Assembly: GCA_033763735.1 (NCBI GenBank)
Contig: JANRJY010000064.1
Span: forward strand, 16,192 to 80,191
Source of the DNA: JANRJY01 sp033763735
GTDB lineage: Bacteria; Bacteroidota; Bacteroidia; Cytophagales; UBA9547
DNA length: 64,000 bases
Direction of reading: 5' to 3'
Positions within the stretch are counted from its first letter, which is position 1; each line of letters starts with the position of its first letter. A program made the position numbers and the translations under genes. Of this stretch, positions 33,361-43,693 are shown one piece after another. The notes beneath the pieces are model-generated. The model was not told the DNA's origin. It ran no database searches and saw nothing but the letters and a program-made list of their open reading frames with translations.

Positions 33361-34571
33361 CCGTTGAAGTTGTAAAGTCGCTTGCACAAAAATACAAAAA
33401 TGAAGTAATTGACTACAGAAGGCATTTGCATGCGCATCCCGAATTGTCATTTGAAGAATATGAAACTTCAAAGTATATTCAATTACAACTTGAAAAAATA
33501 GGTTTAAGTCCGAAAACCGGAATAGCAGGCACTGGGTTAGTAGTAGAAATTGAAGGTAAAAACAATCATTCCAAAACTTTTGCACTTAGAGCAGATATTG
33601 ATGCATTACCCATTTCTGAAAAAAATGAAAAAGATTATACTTCGAAAAATGTAGGCGTAATGCATGCTTGCGGACATGATGTACACACATCTTCTTTATT
33701 AGGATGCGCTCATATTTTGAATGAATTAAAAAATGAGTTTGAAGGAACTGTTCGTTTGATATTTCAACCCGGGGAAGAAAAATCGCCTGGTGGTGCTTCG
33801 TTGATGATTAAAGAAGGTGTGCTCGAAAATCCAAAACCGATTGGCATTATTGGTCAACACGTAATGCCTCAGCTGGAAGTCGGCAAATTTGGTTTTAGAG
33901 AAGGTGTGTATATGGCTAGTGCTGATGAAATATATCTGAAAATAACCGGTAAAGGTGGCCATGCAGCGGTGCCTGAAAACAATATTGACCCCATTCTTAT
34001 TACTTCTCATATAATAATAGCACTGCAACAAATAGTAAGTCGTAATGCCAGTCCGAAAGTTCCCACTGTACTGTCATTTGGAAAACTTACAGCAAACGGG
34101 GCAACTAATGTGATTCCCAACGAAGTGTTTGTTGAAGGGACACTCAGGACCATGAATGAACAATGGCGCAAGGATGCAAAAGATAAAATTGTAAAAATTG
34201 CTACTTCACTCGCTGAAGGAATGGGTGGAAGCTGCGAAGTTCGATTTGCAGATGGATATCCATATCTGGAAAACAATCCTGAATTAACTCAAAGAATGAG
34301 GAAATATGCCGAAGCGTACATTGGGTCTGAAAATGTTGTAAACTTAGACTTGTGGATGGCAGCTGAGGATTTTGCATTTTATACCCACTACGTGGATGCA
34401 TGCTTTTACAGATTAGGCGTTCGAAATGAAGCAAAAGGTATAACTTCATTAGTTCATACACCTACTTTTGATATTGATGAAGATGCGCTTGAGCTTGGAA
34501 GTGGAATGATGGCCTGGCTGGCAATCAATGAATTATCACAAAAGCAACTTAAAACAAACGAGCGACCTTGA
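33357..34571 (+). CDS. M20 family amidohydrolase
   Basis: The 404-residue protein belongs to the M20D group, which hydrolyses N-acyl or N-carbamoyl amino acids or aminoacyl amides. Metal ligands appear in MHACGHDVHTSS (Cys105, His107), FQPGEEKSPGG and GQHVMPQ. A dimerisation insert (GKGGHAAVPENNIDPI) interrupts the catalytic domain. No signal peptide is seen. Its start overlaps the SPOR gene by four bases, suggesting a link to envelope peptide turnover, but the substrate is unproven. Confidence 0.92.
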   Translation: MTVEVVKSLAQKYKNEVIDYRRHLHAHPELSFEEYETSKYIQLQLEKIGLSPKTGIAGTGLVVEIEGKNNHSKTFALRADIDALPISEKNEKDYTSKNVGVMHACGHDVHTSSLLGCAHILNELKNEFEGTVRLIFQPGEEKSPGGASLMIKEGVLENPKPIGIIGQHVMPQLEVGKFGFREGVYMASADEIYLKITGKGGHAAVPENNIDPILITSHIIIALQQIVSRNASPKVPTVLSFGKLTANGATNVIPNEVFVEGTLRTMNEQWRKDAKDKIVKIATSLAEGMGGSCEVRFADGYPYLENNPELTQRMRKYAEAYIGSENVVNLDLWMAAEDFAFYTHYVDACFYRLGVRNEAKGITSLVHTPTFDIDEDALELGSGMMAWLAINELSQKQLKTNERP

Positions 34572-34687
34572 ACCCTTATGTTGATTCAAAACCGCTCGTT
34601 CAACGAATTATAGTGTAATTTGCGTTGTTACAAATAATTAAGCCAATACCGTGCCAAACTACTTATAAGTTACTATAATTTCAAAAT

Positions 34688-37276
34688 TTATTTATAATTT
34701 ACTTGAACTTTGTTAACGCCTACCATTCCAACACTCGAATAAACCGCATAATCACTTTGTTCGACCCTTTTAGTGATAAATTGGACCGGTTTACCGTTCA
34801 TCATAAAAGAATCAGCTTTTTTACCAGTTGGAAGTAATATTTCCAAATTGGTATCGGCACCTGAACCGGTATATTCAATTTCAATAGCTGTTCCGGTGTT
34901 TTTATAAATATATGAAAGATATCCACCTGAAGCTTCATATTTGATGGTAGCGTTGGCTTCTTTTTCATTGGCAGCTTCCCACCGTGGTGCTAGCAATGAT
35001 TTAGAGAACGTAACATCCAAATCTTTAACACCAGCCAAACCTTCAATTAATCCATATCCAACCGCAGCTGCACCCCAACGATCAGGAATACCAAATGATA
35101 CATCACCTGCAGCAAAATAAGGATCCTGATCACTCAATGTGATGCCTCCGATAAACCATTTTTCTTTGTTATCTTTCAGAAGCTCAAATTCCAAACTTGC
35201 AATTTCTTTTTCAGGGTTTGGATTTCTTAACCCATAAATACCCATTCCTACTCTTAACGATTTTCCATTAGGCACACTAAAGGCTACTTTCCAATTAGGT
35301 CTATCCGTTGGGTACCACCAGTTGTCAATTTTTCCATCAAGCATATAATCATTATAAGAGGTGCCATCCGAATATTTAATTGTAGCATATCCCACCATAG
35401 AGTTACGAGAACGAGAATGTAAAAGATATATCGTTTTGGCTTTCTTACCTACTTTTACTACACCTTTGGAGGTATATCCCTTGTCATTGGAAATAATTAA
35501 GACAGATTTTCTTCCATTTGTTGCAGGATCAACAATTTCAAATGGTATATCTCTGAATGTTTGAGAACCCAAAGGCATATTTTTCATATCATTGATATCC
35601 CCTTCCCCACTCCATCCGGGTACTCCTGGTGCGCCTTTGTTTACAATGTCGGCATTGGCAGCCTCTTTAAGACTAATTGGGTTAAATATTGCTTTAGGCA
35701 CATCTATTTTTGCTCCCTTGAATGTACAATCCAAATATCCGTTATGTTTCTTACCTATCTCCAATACACGACCTAAGATATCTGCTCCATAAGATTCAAA
35801 ACCATGTTCAAATGCTCCATGGGCCAATTCTCCGGCAACAATGGTGATTACTCCGCCATTCATATATTCATAATTACCATTATCGCTACCATAACCATTT
35901 TCAAAAATAGGATATATCGTATACCACTCACCGGGAGACCCTACCGGAAGGTTTTTCTTAATATCTAAATAGGTTTTTATTATTGCGACTGCTTGTTCAT
36001 GTGTAACGCCTCTGTTTAATGCATATGCATTTGACAATGAAACTTGTTTGGAAGGGTCTGTTTTGCCTATATCTCTTTTTGACCAAAAATCATCTTTTTC
36101 AGGGACATAGTGCGTATAGAACTTGCCATTCCATGCGAGTTTGTCCAATCTTTCTTTGAAATCCATTCCTATTTTCAACCACTCATTTGATTCCTCCTTT
36201 CGGCCTAGTGTTGCCAACATTTCAGAAATATATTTGCATCCTGCAATGAAACCTGTATTGTCGCCATGCATGACACCAAAGTCGTTTTTGTCAGGATCAA
36301 TGCACTGTGCTGAACCATAGCCGGTTTGGCGTGCGTCATATTCATGTACAAAATCCCACGTATCAATAGTAAATCCTCTTTTGATCAATTTGTATTTCTC
36401 AGACCATCTATATCGGTCTTTCATACAATATCTCATTGCTTTGATGGCACTATCAATTCCTTTGGACATCCATTCATTGTCACCGCATGCTTTCCAACTT
36501 ACATACAAACATTCGACAAATAGATATTCCACATCAGCTTCAACCGGCTGACGTTTGAATTCGTAATTTCCGTTTTCAATAACTCTGATAAAATCGCCAT
36601 GATCTTTCCCTAGCACACTTTCCCACCAATTGGGTTCAGGTGTACGCTTGTAAATATTGTCCCATATCATACCATCTTCTCTTTGCGAATTGGCATATAA
36701 ATCAAATCCATCCTTTACCGCAGGATGAAAATATTTCATCATTTTGAGTGTATGCGTGTGGTCGCGTATCCAACCTACAAATACTGTATAAATACGATTG
36801 TTGTATCGGAAGCTTGAGGTTTCGCCCCATTCACCTACTAAAGACCATTGAACAATTCTTAAAAGTTCATCAAATTTCCCTGACTTATCTTTAATTTCGG
36901 TTTTGGTATCAACTTTGAATCCAATCAGATCCAATGTTTTGCCCGAAGTATCTTCCAAAGAAATGGAATGAAAACCCAAAGCCCCACCTATTTTGAATTC
37001 AAATGCTTTTAAAGAAGAGTTTGACTTAGCATAAATTCGTGATTGAGCATCACGAATAACAAAAGTTCCACCTACAGTTGATGATACTTTCACTGTACTC
37101 AATGGACTCAAAATGGATCCGGATATATATCCATTAATAGACAAATTGCCATTGGCGCTTTTTCCTGATGCTGCGCTTTCGGCTATCTGGGCAATGGATG
37201 TTAGACCCAATGTACCAATACTTCCAATGGTGGCAGTCTTAATAAAGGACCGTCTGTTTTCCTTTTTCAAATTCAT
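34688..37276 (-). CDS. Tat-exported six-hairpin glycosidase-like protein
   Basis: The 862-residue protein has a twin-arginine signal (NRRSFIKTATIGSIG) at the N-terminus. About residues 130-560 show the helical repeat pattern of an (alpha/alpha)6-barrel glycosidase: WIRDHTHTLKMMKYFHPAV, ANSQREDGMIWDN, NDFGVMHGDNTGFIAG and YEYMNGGVITIVAGELAH, with acidic residues fitting a catalytic centre. The C-terminal ~200 residues are beta-rich. I cannot assign a GH family. It is last in a three-gene operon after a PVC-type cytochrome and a TIM-barrel isomerase-like gene, which suggests periplasmic oligosaccharide use. Confidence 0.75.
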   Translation of the reverse strand: MNLKKENRRSFIKTATIGSIGTLGLTSIAQIAESAASGKSANGNLSINGYISGSILSPLSTVKVSSTVGGTFVIRDAQSRIYAKSNSSLKAFEFKIGGALGFHSISLEDTSGKTLDLIGFKVDTKTEIKDKSGKFDELLRIVQWSLVGEWGETSSFRYNNRIYTVFVGWIRDHTHTLKMMKYFHPAVKDGFDLYANSQREDGMIWDNIYKRTPEPNWWESVLGKDHGDFIRVIENGNYEFKRQPVEADVEYLFVECLYVSWKACGDNEWMSKGIDSAIKAMRYCMKDRYRWSEKYKLIKRGFTIDTWDFVHEYDARQTGYGSAQCIDPDKNDFGVMHGDNTGFIAGCKYISEMLATLGRKEESNEWLKIGMDFKERLDKLAWNGKFYTHYVPEKDDFWSKRDIGKTDPSKQVSLSNAYALNRGVTHEQAVAIIKTYLDIKKNLPVGSPGEWYTIYPIFENGYGSDNGNYEYMNGGVITIVAGELAHGAFEHGFESYGADILGRVLEIGKKHNGYLDCTFKGAKIDVPKAIFNPISLKEAANADIVNKGAPGVPGWSGEGDINDMKNMPLGSQTFRDIPFEIVDPATNGRKSVLIISNDKGYTSKGVVKVGKKAKTIYLLHSRSRNSMVGYATIKYSDGTSYNDYMLDGKIDNWWYPTDRPNWKVAFSVPNGKSLRVGMGIYGLRNPNPEKEIASLEFELLKDNKEKWFIGGITLSDQDPYFAAGDVSFGIPDRWGAAAVGYGLIEGLAGVKDLDVTFSKSLLAPRWEAANEKEANATIKYEASGGYLSYIYKNTGTAIEIEYTGSGADTNLEILLPTGKKADSFMMNGKPVQFITKRVEQSDYAVYSSVGMVGVNKVQVNYK

Positions 37277-37277
37277 A

Positions 37278-40200
37278 TTAGTTTATTTTTTTTAAAGTAG
37301 TTAAATATTCAACCAAATCAACCAATTCTTGTTCAGTCATGGCACCATACAAACTTGGCATTAAGGATTTTTCCATTTTCTTTTTATCAGCAATTTCTGA
37401 TTTCTTGAAAGAAGTGATTGTACCACCCATCATTTTCAAATCCAAATCAGCTTCTGTTTCGCTAATAATGATACCTGCACCACCACCACCTTCTTTTTTC
37501 TTGATTATATAACCTTCATAACCAAAACTCACTCCTGCATCCGGCATTAATATAGCCATATATAGTCCATCTCTACCAAATTTGCTTCCAATTTCGGATA
37601 GTCCGGGACCGAAATCAACACCTTTGCCATTGACCATATGGCAGGTCATGCAATTCTTTTTGTAAACCAGAATACCATTTTCAACATTTCCTTTTTTGAG
37701 AGACAGTTGATTAATAGAAGGAAGCGGTTTTTCGTTCATTTCAGGCATTTTGATCAATTTGGCTGCTTCCTCGCGCATAACAGGTCTGTCGGCATTAATA
37801 AATAGATTAGCAATAGCCGGTTCCAGTGCCTTTGGAAGTTTTCCTTTACGAACAAATTCAAGCAAATAATCTTGGCCATCCCATCCCCAACTAAATGAGT
37901 TAATTACTGCTTTCTTTACATCGTTTGATATTTTATCATCAGTTAATATACCTACCTTAAATTCAAGAACCTCTTTGCTTTCAGTATAAATCATCGATTC
38001 CAAAACCTTGATTTGCTCGTTGATTGGCTTCGTTTTGACACATTCTTTAATCAGATTCAATCCATCCACAGCCACCAAGGATTTCATGGCATTTTGGACC
38101 ATTGGTTTCTCAGGATGAGTAACAATTATATTGTATAACTCTGATGCCTGATCTTTGAGTTGAAATTTGCCAACTATTTGGAGGTATTCAGCCGTTCCTT
38201 TTACAAGTTGAAGTCGATTATAAACAATGTCTCTAAGTTTTGCCGATCGTTGAATATCAAATGCAGACATTGCATTTACACTTATTCTAAGAATTTCGTT
38301 TTTATTGGGTCCTTCAACATCTAATAGTTTGAGAAGCAAATCACTTTTGGGTGTCCCTTCTTTTTGAAAGTCTAACGCCCTGAAGAATTTATTAATTTCA
38401 TTTATTGAGGTATTTGGATCAGACATTATTTTGAAATAATAAGGCAAAACTTCTGTTGAACGCGTTCTCCATATAATATCTCTTCCTACTTCGTTGTTCC
38501 AATTGTCTCCAATTTTAGATTTCCAAGCCTTAAAAAATTCATCCGGATGTGTATCTGAACCAATTCCCAAGGCTTCCAAATACCAGCGGTCATTGCCTTT
38601 ATAATTCATTGCTAAATCGACCAAAAGCTGAATAGAAGCATCCGTTAACGGGGCGTATCGAGTTGCAATGGCCAATTCTCTATTTACGGAAGAATTGTTA
38701 AGTTTAATTAGTGAAGAAATCACCGGAATTGGGTCAGAAAATGACTGTCGGGCCATTTTTATGGCCGCAATTTTGACGTTAATATCCGCATCATTTAATG
38801 CCTTTTTGATGTAATCTTGTCCAATTCCATCCAATTTTGAAAGAAACCAATATGCCCTAGCTCTTACTCTTGGATTTGGAGATTTCAATAAAGCGGAAAC
38901 ATATTTTTCGGACTTTGCACCTTGCTTTTTGAGCTGATCCCAAGCCAAATATCTGGTTGCCATATTTGGACTAGCCAATGCTTCAGCAGCTTGGTCAAGT
39001 TTAGAGAAATCAGGCATGGCATATTTGCCATTTGGAACAACTTTGTTGTCAACTTTAAAAATACGACCTTGATCCAAATCACCTCTTTGATGGCCACCAA
39101 CACCCGGATCGTACCAATCAGCAACTATTAGTGAACCATCAGGAGCAACAGTGAGGTCAGATGGGCGGAACCAATCATCTCGGCCTTCAACTAAATTTTT
39201 TATAGTCGCTTTATATCCGGCACCGTCGGGTTGGATTGGATAAGCCCTTACCACTTTAGGACCTGCATCGGTGTGAATGACTTGATTGTGGAAACCTTTT
39301 GGCAAACGAGTGCCTTCATATACAATAATTCCTGTGGGTGATCCGGCACCGGTTATCAACATATTTGGGACTACACCGGGATCATTCTGATGCCAATGTC
39401 TGCGTGGAATTTCTGTTTCCATGTTATTTCGATACGATTGCCATCCTGCACCAGTTATTTCATCCTGGTAACCATAATTTCCAAATTCCATCACATAATT
39501 AATCCTTACCGCTTTATTGCCATCATCATCATTATCGGATTGCCATAAATTGCCAAAAGCATCGACGGCTACTTCATAGTTATTTCTAAAATTATGTGCT
39601 AAAACTTCTACCTCTGAGCCGTCAAAGTTGCATCTGAAAATCATTCCTTGTTTGAAAGCTTTACCTTTGCCGGATACTGTGTTTCCGTATTTGTCAATTA
39701 CTTGGTTACCGTTTTTGTCCAAAAGCTTACCTCCTTCATTCCCATAATTGAAATATAATTTCCCATCCGGACCAAACACAACAGCATGAACTGCGTGGTC
39801 ATGTTGGAAACCGCCAATTCCTTTAAACAATACTTCCTTTTTATCGGCTTCATCATCCCCATTTTCATCTGTCAGAATAAATATTTCGGGGCTGCACGAT
39901 ATAATCACTTTATTGCCCAACACACAAATTCCCAATGCAGCGTTAACTTCAGGTCCCTGGAAAAACACTTTTTGTTTGTCAGCAACATTGTCTCCATCGG
40001 TGTCTTCGAGTATCAAAATGCGATCTCCGGCACCTTTAACTTTAGCTCCCGGGTTGTGCATAGGTCGGTAATTAAAACCTTCACATATCCACACTCTTCC
40101 TTTTGCATCTACGTCAATATCGGTTGGATTTGTAAGCATTGGTTCAGATGCAAACAAATTAGCTTTAAGAGAATCGTTCACAATCAAACCTGAAAGTGCG

Positions 40201-40364
40201 TTTTCCGGTTTGCGCTTTTGTTCGTTGCTTAGTTTGAAATATGAACTATCTCCCTCAATACTTTTAAAAAATCCGGATGCAAGTGGATTTTTGAAAGCAG
40301 AAATATAAAGGAATAATGAAAGTAATGAGATGATAATTAAGGTTTTATGCTTGTTGATATTCAT
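37278..40364 (-). CDS. PVC-type heme-binding CxxCH protein (membrane-bound dehydrogenase-like propeller, HEAT repeats and cytochrome c)
   Basis: The 1028-residue protein has an N-terminal signal/anchor (LIIISLLSLFLYISAF). About residues 50-440 form a sugar-dehydrogenase-like propeller with WICEGFNYRPMHNPG, EDTDGDNVADK and LIVADWYDPG. A long helical HEAT-like region (about 455-880) follows, then a cytochrome c domain with the heme site CMTCH. It matches the PVC-type proteins abundant in Planctomycetes. A periplasmic redox role on sugars is probable. Its stop lies one base before the start of the glycosidase-like gene. Confidence 0.88.
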   Translation of the reverse strand: MNINKHKTLIIISLLSLFLYISAFKNPLASGFFKSIEGDSSYFKLSNEQKRKPENALSGLIVNDSLKANLFASEPMLTNPTDIDVDAKGRVWICEGFNYRPMHNPGAKVKGAGDRILILEDTDGDNVADKQKVFFQGPEVNAALGICVLGNKVIISCSPEIFILTDENGDDEADKKEVLFKGIGGFQHDHAVHAVVFGPDGKLYFNYGNEGGKLLDKNGNQVIDKYGNTVSGKGKAFKQGMIFRCNFDGSEVEVLAHNFRNNYEVAVDAFGNLWQSDNDDDGNKAVRINYVMEFGNYGYQDEITGAGWQSYRNNMETEIPRRHWHQNDPGVVPNMLITGAGSPTGIIVYEGTRLPKGFHNQVIHTDAGPKVVRAYPIQPDGAGYKATIKNLVEGRDDWFRPSDLTVAPDGSLIVADWYDPGVGGHQRGDLDQGRIFKVDNKVVPNGKYAMPDFSKLDQAAEALASPNMATRYLAWDQLKKQGAKSEKYVSALLKSPNPRVRARAYWFLSKLDGIGQDYIKKALNDADINVKIAAIKMARQSFSDPIPVISSLIKLNNSSVNRELAIATRYAPLTDASIQLLVDLAMNYKGNDRWYLEALGIGSDTHPDEFFKAWKSKIGDNWNNEVGRDIIWRTRSTEVLPYYFKIMSDPNTSINEINKFFRALDFQKEGTPKSDLLLKLLDVEGPNKNEILRISVNAMSAFDIQRSAKLRDIVYNRLQLVKGTAEYLQIVGKFQLKDQASELYNIIVTHPEKPMVQNAMKSLVAVDGLNLIKECVKTKPINEQIKVLESMIYTESKEVLEFKVGILTDDKISNDVKKAVINSFSWGWDGQDYLLEFVRKGKLPKALEPAIANLFINADRPVMREEAAKLIKMPEMNEKPLPSINQLSLKKGNVENGILVYKKNCMTCHMVNGKGVDFGPGLSEIGSKFGRDGLYMAILMPDAGVSFGYEGYIIKKKEGGGGAGIIISETEADLDLKMMGGTITSFKKSEIADKKKMEKSLMPSLYGAMTEQELVDLVEYLTTLKKIN

Positions 40365-40376
40365 TTGAGAAAATAA

Positions 40377-41291
40377 TTAAAATGCGTCTGAAATTCTATA
40401 TGCTTCGATTAATGCCAATTCTCCTTCTTTACCCGGTTTTGAATTGCCATGTTCCATTCCAAGGATGCCTTTGAATTCTTTTTGGTAAATGTTTTTGAAA
40501 ATGTTTTTATAGTTGATTTCGCCTGATGTAGGTTCATTTCGACCTGGATTATCCCCTATTTGAATATATGCAATTTCGTCCCATGTCAAATTCATGTTGT
40601 TAATGATATGGCCTTCATTTTTTTGCATGTGATATATATCAAAGAGCAATTTGCAAGAAGGGCTTTTAACCGCTTTACAGATCATAAACGTTTGGTCTGA
40701 ATTTCGAAGAAACAAATCGGGTGTATCGCTTAAAGGCTCCAATACCATTACCAAACCATGCGGCTCAAAAATATCACAAGCTCTTCGGAGCGTATCAATC
40801 ACATTTGATGTTTGGATTCCGATGGGCAAATCGCGACTAAAAAAACCAGGTACAACGGTCATCCATTTGGCATTCACGCGTTTGGCTACCTCTACAGCAG
40901 ATTTGCAGGAAGCTAAAAACTGATCTCTGAATTCGGGTTTTCCGGTAGTAAGCGTTGGTTTCCATGCCGTACTCATATTAACTACGAATACACCCATTTT
41001 CATATTTAATCTTGTTAATTCAGCACCTATTTTATTTTGCAATTCGATAGGCTTATCGGGCATTCCATTGTCTTCCAGGGCAGTGAACCCTTGATCGGCC
41101 ATAAACTTAAGCTGATCAATTACGTCTTTACCTGCATGACTTTCGAACATACCGAAATGAGGTGCATAATTGAGCTTGAATGAGATTTTGCTCTCCTTTT
41201 TTAATTCTTGACTTTGAGCTAATGTTTCAAAAGCAGTTAAGCCGAGTGCACCGGTAGCTACTGTATTTTTAATAAATGATCTTCTTATCAT
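40377..41291 (-). CDS. Tat-exported sugar phosphate isomerase/epimerase-like TIM barrel (Hyi-like)
   Basis: The 304-residue protein has a twin-arginine signal (IRRSFIKNTVATGALGLTAF). A xylose-isomerase-like TIM barrel follows, with the metal ligands in MVLEPLSDTPDLF, KLLFDIYHMQKNEGHI and YIQIGDNPGRNEPTSGEI, as in hydroxypyruvate isomerase. Export by Tat and lack of a clear pathway mean the substrate is unknown. It is first in the operon with the cytochrome and glycosidase-like genes. Confidence 0.87.
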   Translation of the reverse strand: MIRRSFIKNTVATGALGLTAFETLAQSQELKKESKISFKLNYAPHFGMFESHAGKDVIDQLKFMADQGFTALEDNGMPDKPIELQNKIGAELTRLNMKMGVFVVNMSTAWKPTLTTGKPEFRDQFLASCKSAVEVAKRVNAKWMTVVPGFFSRDLPIGIQTSNVIDTLRRACDIFEPHGLVMVLEPLSDTPDLFLRNSDQTFMICKAVKSPSCKLLFDIYHMQKNEGHIINNMNLTWDEIAYIQIGDNPGRNEPTSGEINYKNIFKNIYQKEFKGILGMEHGNSKPGKEGELALIEAYRISDAF

Positions 41292-41740
41292 GTAAATGTT
41301 AATTAATTATACTAAAAAAATATTTGAAAACATGTAATTGAAATTGGCTGATATTAATAACATTAGAAACTTTTTAATCTACCAAAACTATAACTTTAAT
41401 CTTAATAAATACAATTACAAAAACGTTTATTTTTAACAATTTGGGAGATTTAAATTCAATTCTTCTAATCGAAAACAATTATAAAATCGTGAGAATTTAT
41501 AGCTATAAATGATTTCATTACAAATAAATGATTTTATTCATAATACGCTATTTAACTTCAAAATAAATATAAATATTTTTATGGGAAATATAATTATTAT
41601 GCGGTTTGAATTACTTTGACAATTATACTAATAATGAATATTGTATAATTTCATTGTTAATAATAAATGGAAAAGTGCCTACCTGGAATTAATAAAAATC
41701 AAAATCCTCGAGTACAAAATAAGTTGGACTAAAACTTAAC
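41292..41740. other. 449-base AT-rich intergenic region
   Basis: It lies upstream of the TIM-barrel operon. I see no open frame, RNA-like fold or clear -7 box on the minus strand; the operon promoter is therefore not identified. Confidence 0.55.
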
Positions 41741-41771
41741 AAACACCTTCATTAAAAGTATAAAGGTGTTT
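41741..41771 (-). terminator. Terminator of the urea transporter/TPR operon
   Basis: AAACACCTT (41741-41749) and AAGGTGTTT (41763-41771) are perfect complements around a 13-base loop, 16 bases beyond the stop of the TPR gene. The T-run is short (TTTGTTAAGTTTT). Confidence 0.7.
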
Positions 41772-41786
41772 AGGTTTACAAAGTTA

Positions 41787-42401
41787 TTATTTGATATAAG
41801 ACAATCCTTCAAGAGCCGACTTATCATTGGGGCTGTATAGCAATACTTTATTAAATATAATACGAGCATCGTTTTTATTGCCTAGAAAAAAATTTGTCCA
41901 TGCGCTCATTAACATATTATTGTAATCAAATGGGTACAAGTTCAATGAAATGTCAAAGTATTTTTTTGCACTTACATAATCTTTACGATAATAATATATC
42001 ATTCCTAATTGATAATGAGCGGACGAATTTTTTGGATCCAGGCGAATAATGGCTTGATAGCTTTTTTCGACATCGTTCCACTTTTCAAGAACGGTATAAG
42101 GCGTGATTATTGCCCAAATTGGCTCTGTAGCTGCCGGATACAATGCAATTGCTTTTTGATAATAAGCGATAGATTCCTTATACCGACCCGACATATAATT
42201 GAGCCAGCCCAATCTGAGATTCGTTTCATATGAGGTTTCAGAATAATTGGAAACAAGTGTTGCAATTGCCGCATCATAATTTTTATTGTATTCATATTCA
42301 TATGACTGGCTGAAAGCCTTCATAAGGTTTTTTTCTTGAGCCAATGTGCTCAATGCGAATAATACAATAGCGATTTTTAAAGATTGTTTTAGAAGTTCCA
42401 T
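41787..42401 (-). CDS. Periplasmic TPR protein
   Basis: The 204-residue protein has a signal peptide (SLKIAIVLFALSTLAQ). About four TPR motifs follow, clearest at YKESIAYYQKAIALYPAATE, NSSAHYQLGMIYYYRKDY and SAKKYFDISLNLYP. It is the last gene of an operon with a TPR/beta-barrel protein and a urea-transporter/M23 fusion. Its start overlaps the upstream gene by 13 bases. It probably scaffolds a protein complex in the periplasm. Confidence 0.85.
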   Translation of the reverse strand: MELLKQSLKIAIVLFALSTLAQEKNLMKAFSQSYEYEYNKNYDAAIATLVSNYSETSYETNLRLGWLNYMSGRYKESIAYYQKAIALYPAATEPIWAIITPYTVLEKWNDVEKSYQAIIRLDPKNSSAHYQLGMIYYYRKDYVSAKKYFDISLNLYPFDYNNMLMSAWTNFFLGNKNDARIIFNKVLLYSPNDKSALEGLSYIK

Positions 42402-43693
42402 TTTAATGTAGTGGTTAAGAAGTAATTGGTGTAAATATAATTTCGCGTTTTATACGTAATAGGGTTATCATAATAAATATGCATTCCTTCATAAGAGTGA
42501 ACTCTGAAAGTTGGCACAATTTCTAAATTTTTAAGGTAAAAATGCCATTCTAAGTTCAAAATACTTGAGATTTTATCAGCTGAATTATAAGTGCTGAAAC
42601 CCAAATCTGTAATATAATTCAAGTGATTTCCAAAAGACAAACTATAATAGTACCACCACCAATTAAAAGCTTTACCACCGAAATAAATATTATTGACATT
42701 TTGAGAGTTTGTATTATTTAAAATTTGAGCATTAGAATAACCAAAGTACAAATGCTGATTCCCTTTCGGAAAAAGAGTTATTCCTATTTCTTCTTGAATT
42801 TGACTGGAATTGTTAAAATTACTTGTTGCAAAAGCGAGACTTGGTTTGAAAATTCCAAACTGTTTGATGATTCGTGCAGATAATGAAAAATTACTTGTAT
42901 TTGTTGTGGCAGGACTAAATGAATATCCTGAAATATAATTATAAGTGGTGTTAATTGTAGAATAAGATTGATTGTAATAAGCTACACCACCTCCAATATT
43001 CCACCCTGATCTAAATTGGTAAAAAGCACCAAAATTACATTGGTATTGATTATTATTGAATGTTTGGTCTGTGTTTTTTAGAGTTGTTCTAATAATAGTA
43101 CGACTAGTTATATTAAACACAGATAATCCGTACATTAAATGAAATCTATTTTTGATTTTATGTTGTAAAAAAGCATTTACAAAATTATTCTTCCCTTGAA
43201 AAGTTATTTGATTATATAAATCTGTAGCAGCTTTATTATATGAATCTTGTAAGAGGGCAATATTATCATTTAATGTAATACCCCCACCTACTGCTACAAC
43301 TTCAATGATTTTTGGTTTATACTTGATTTTATTTTGTAGATTCTTTGAAAAGGAGGTAGCCCAGTCATTTGCATCTTCAGTTCTCCCTGAAAACATATAT
43401 GAATAATACAAATACTCCTGTACCGTTTCATCCGCAGGATTCATGGAAATAGCTTTTTCAAAATGTGGAATTGCCTTAACATAATTTTTATTTTCATAAT
43501 ATGCGATTCCGATTCGCATACGCAAATAATAGAAATCGATCTCCTGTTCCAATGCTAGCTTTCCAGTAAAAATTACATTTTTATAATCGTTATTGATATA
43601 ATAATAGTAGGTCAAACTATCCGCAGACCTATAGGTCAATTCTTGCGCTTTTGAAAATAATTGTACGAGAAACAGTATAATCAATAAACGCAT
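42389..43693 (-). CDS. TPR plus outer-membrane beta-barrel protein (YaiO-like)
   Basis: The 434-residue protein has a signal peptide (LLIILFLVQLFSKAQ). TPR repeats cover about 20-140 (IGIAYYENKNYVKAIPHFEK). A series of amphipathic strands from about 155 to the end (YQCNFGAFYQFRSGWNIGGG, YYYSLSFGNH) closes with the aromatic TTTLKWNF, the usual outer-membrane insertion signal. This resembles YaiO-type barrels. It overlaps the genes on both sides by 13 bases, so the three proteins are made together. Confidence 0.85.
   Translation of the reverse strand: MRLLIILFLVQLFSKAQELTYRSADSLTYYYYINNDYKNVIFTGKLALEQEIDFYYLRMRIGIAYYENKNYVKAIPHFEKAISMNPADETVQEYLYYSYMFSGRTEDANDWATSFSKNLQNKIKYKPKIIEVVAVGGGITLNDNIALLQDSYNKAATDLYNQITFQGKNNFVNAFLQHKIKNRFHLMYGLSVFNITSRTIIRTTLKNTDQTFNNNQYQCNFGAFYQFRSGWNIGGGVAYYNQSYSTINTTYNYISGYSFSPATTNTSNFSLSARIIKQFGIFKPSLAFATSNFNNSSQIQEEIGITLFPKGNQHLYFGYSNAQILNNTNSQNVNNIYFGGKAFNWWWYYYSLSFGNHLNYITDLGFSTYNSADKISSILNLEWHFYLKNLEIVPTFRVHSYEGMHIYYDNPITYKTRNYIYTNYFLTTTLKWNF

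Noticed and set aside
34557..34600. AACGAGCG/CGCTCGTT inverted repeat after the M20 gene as a terminator
   Set aside because: The eight-base stem has a 28-base loop, starts inside the coding region and has no T-run.
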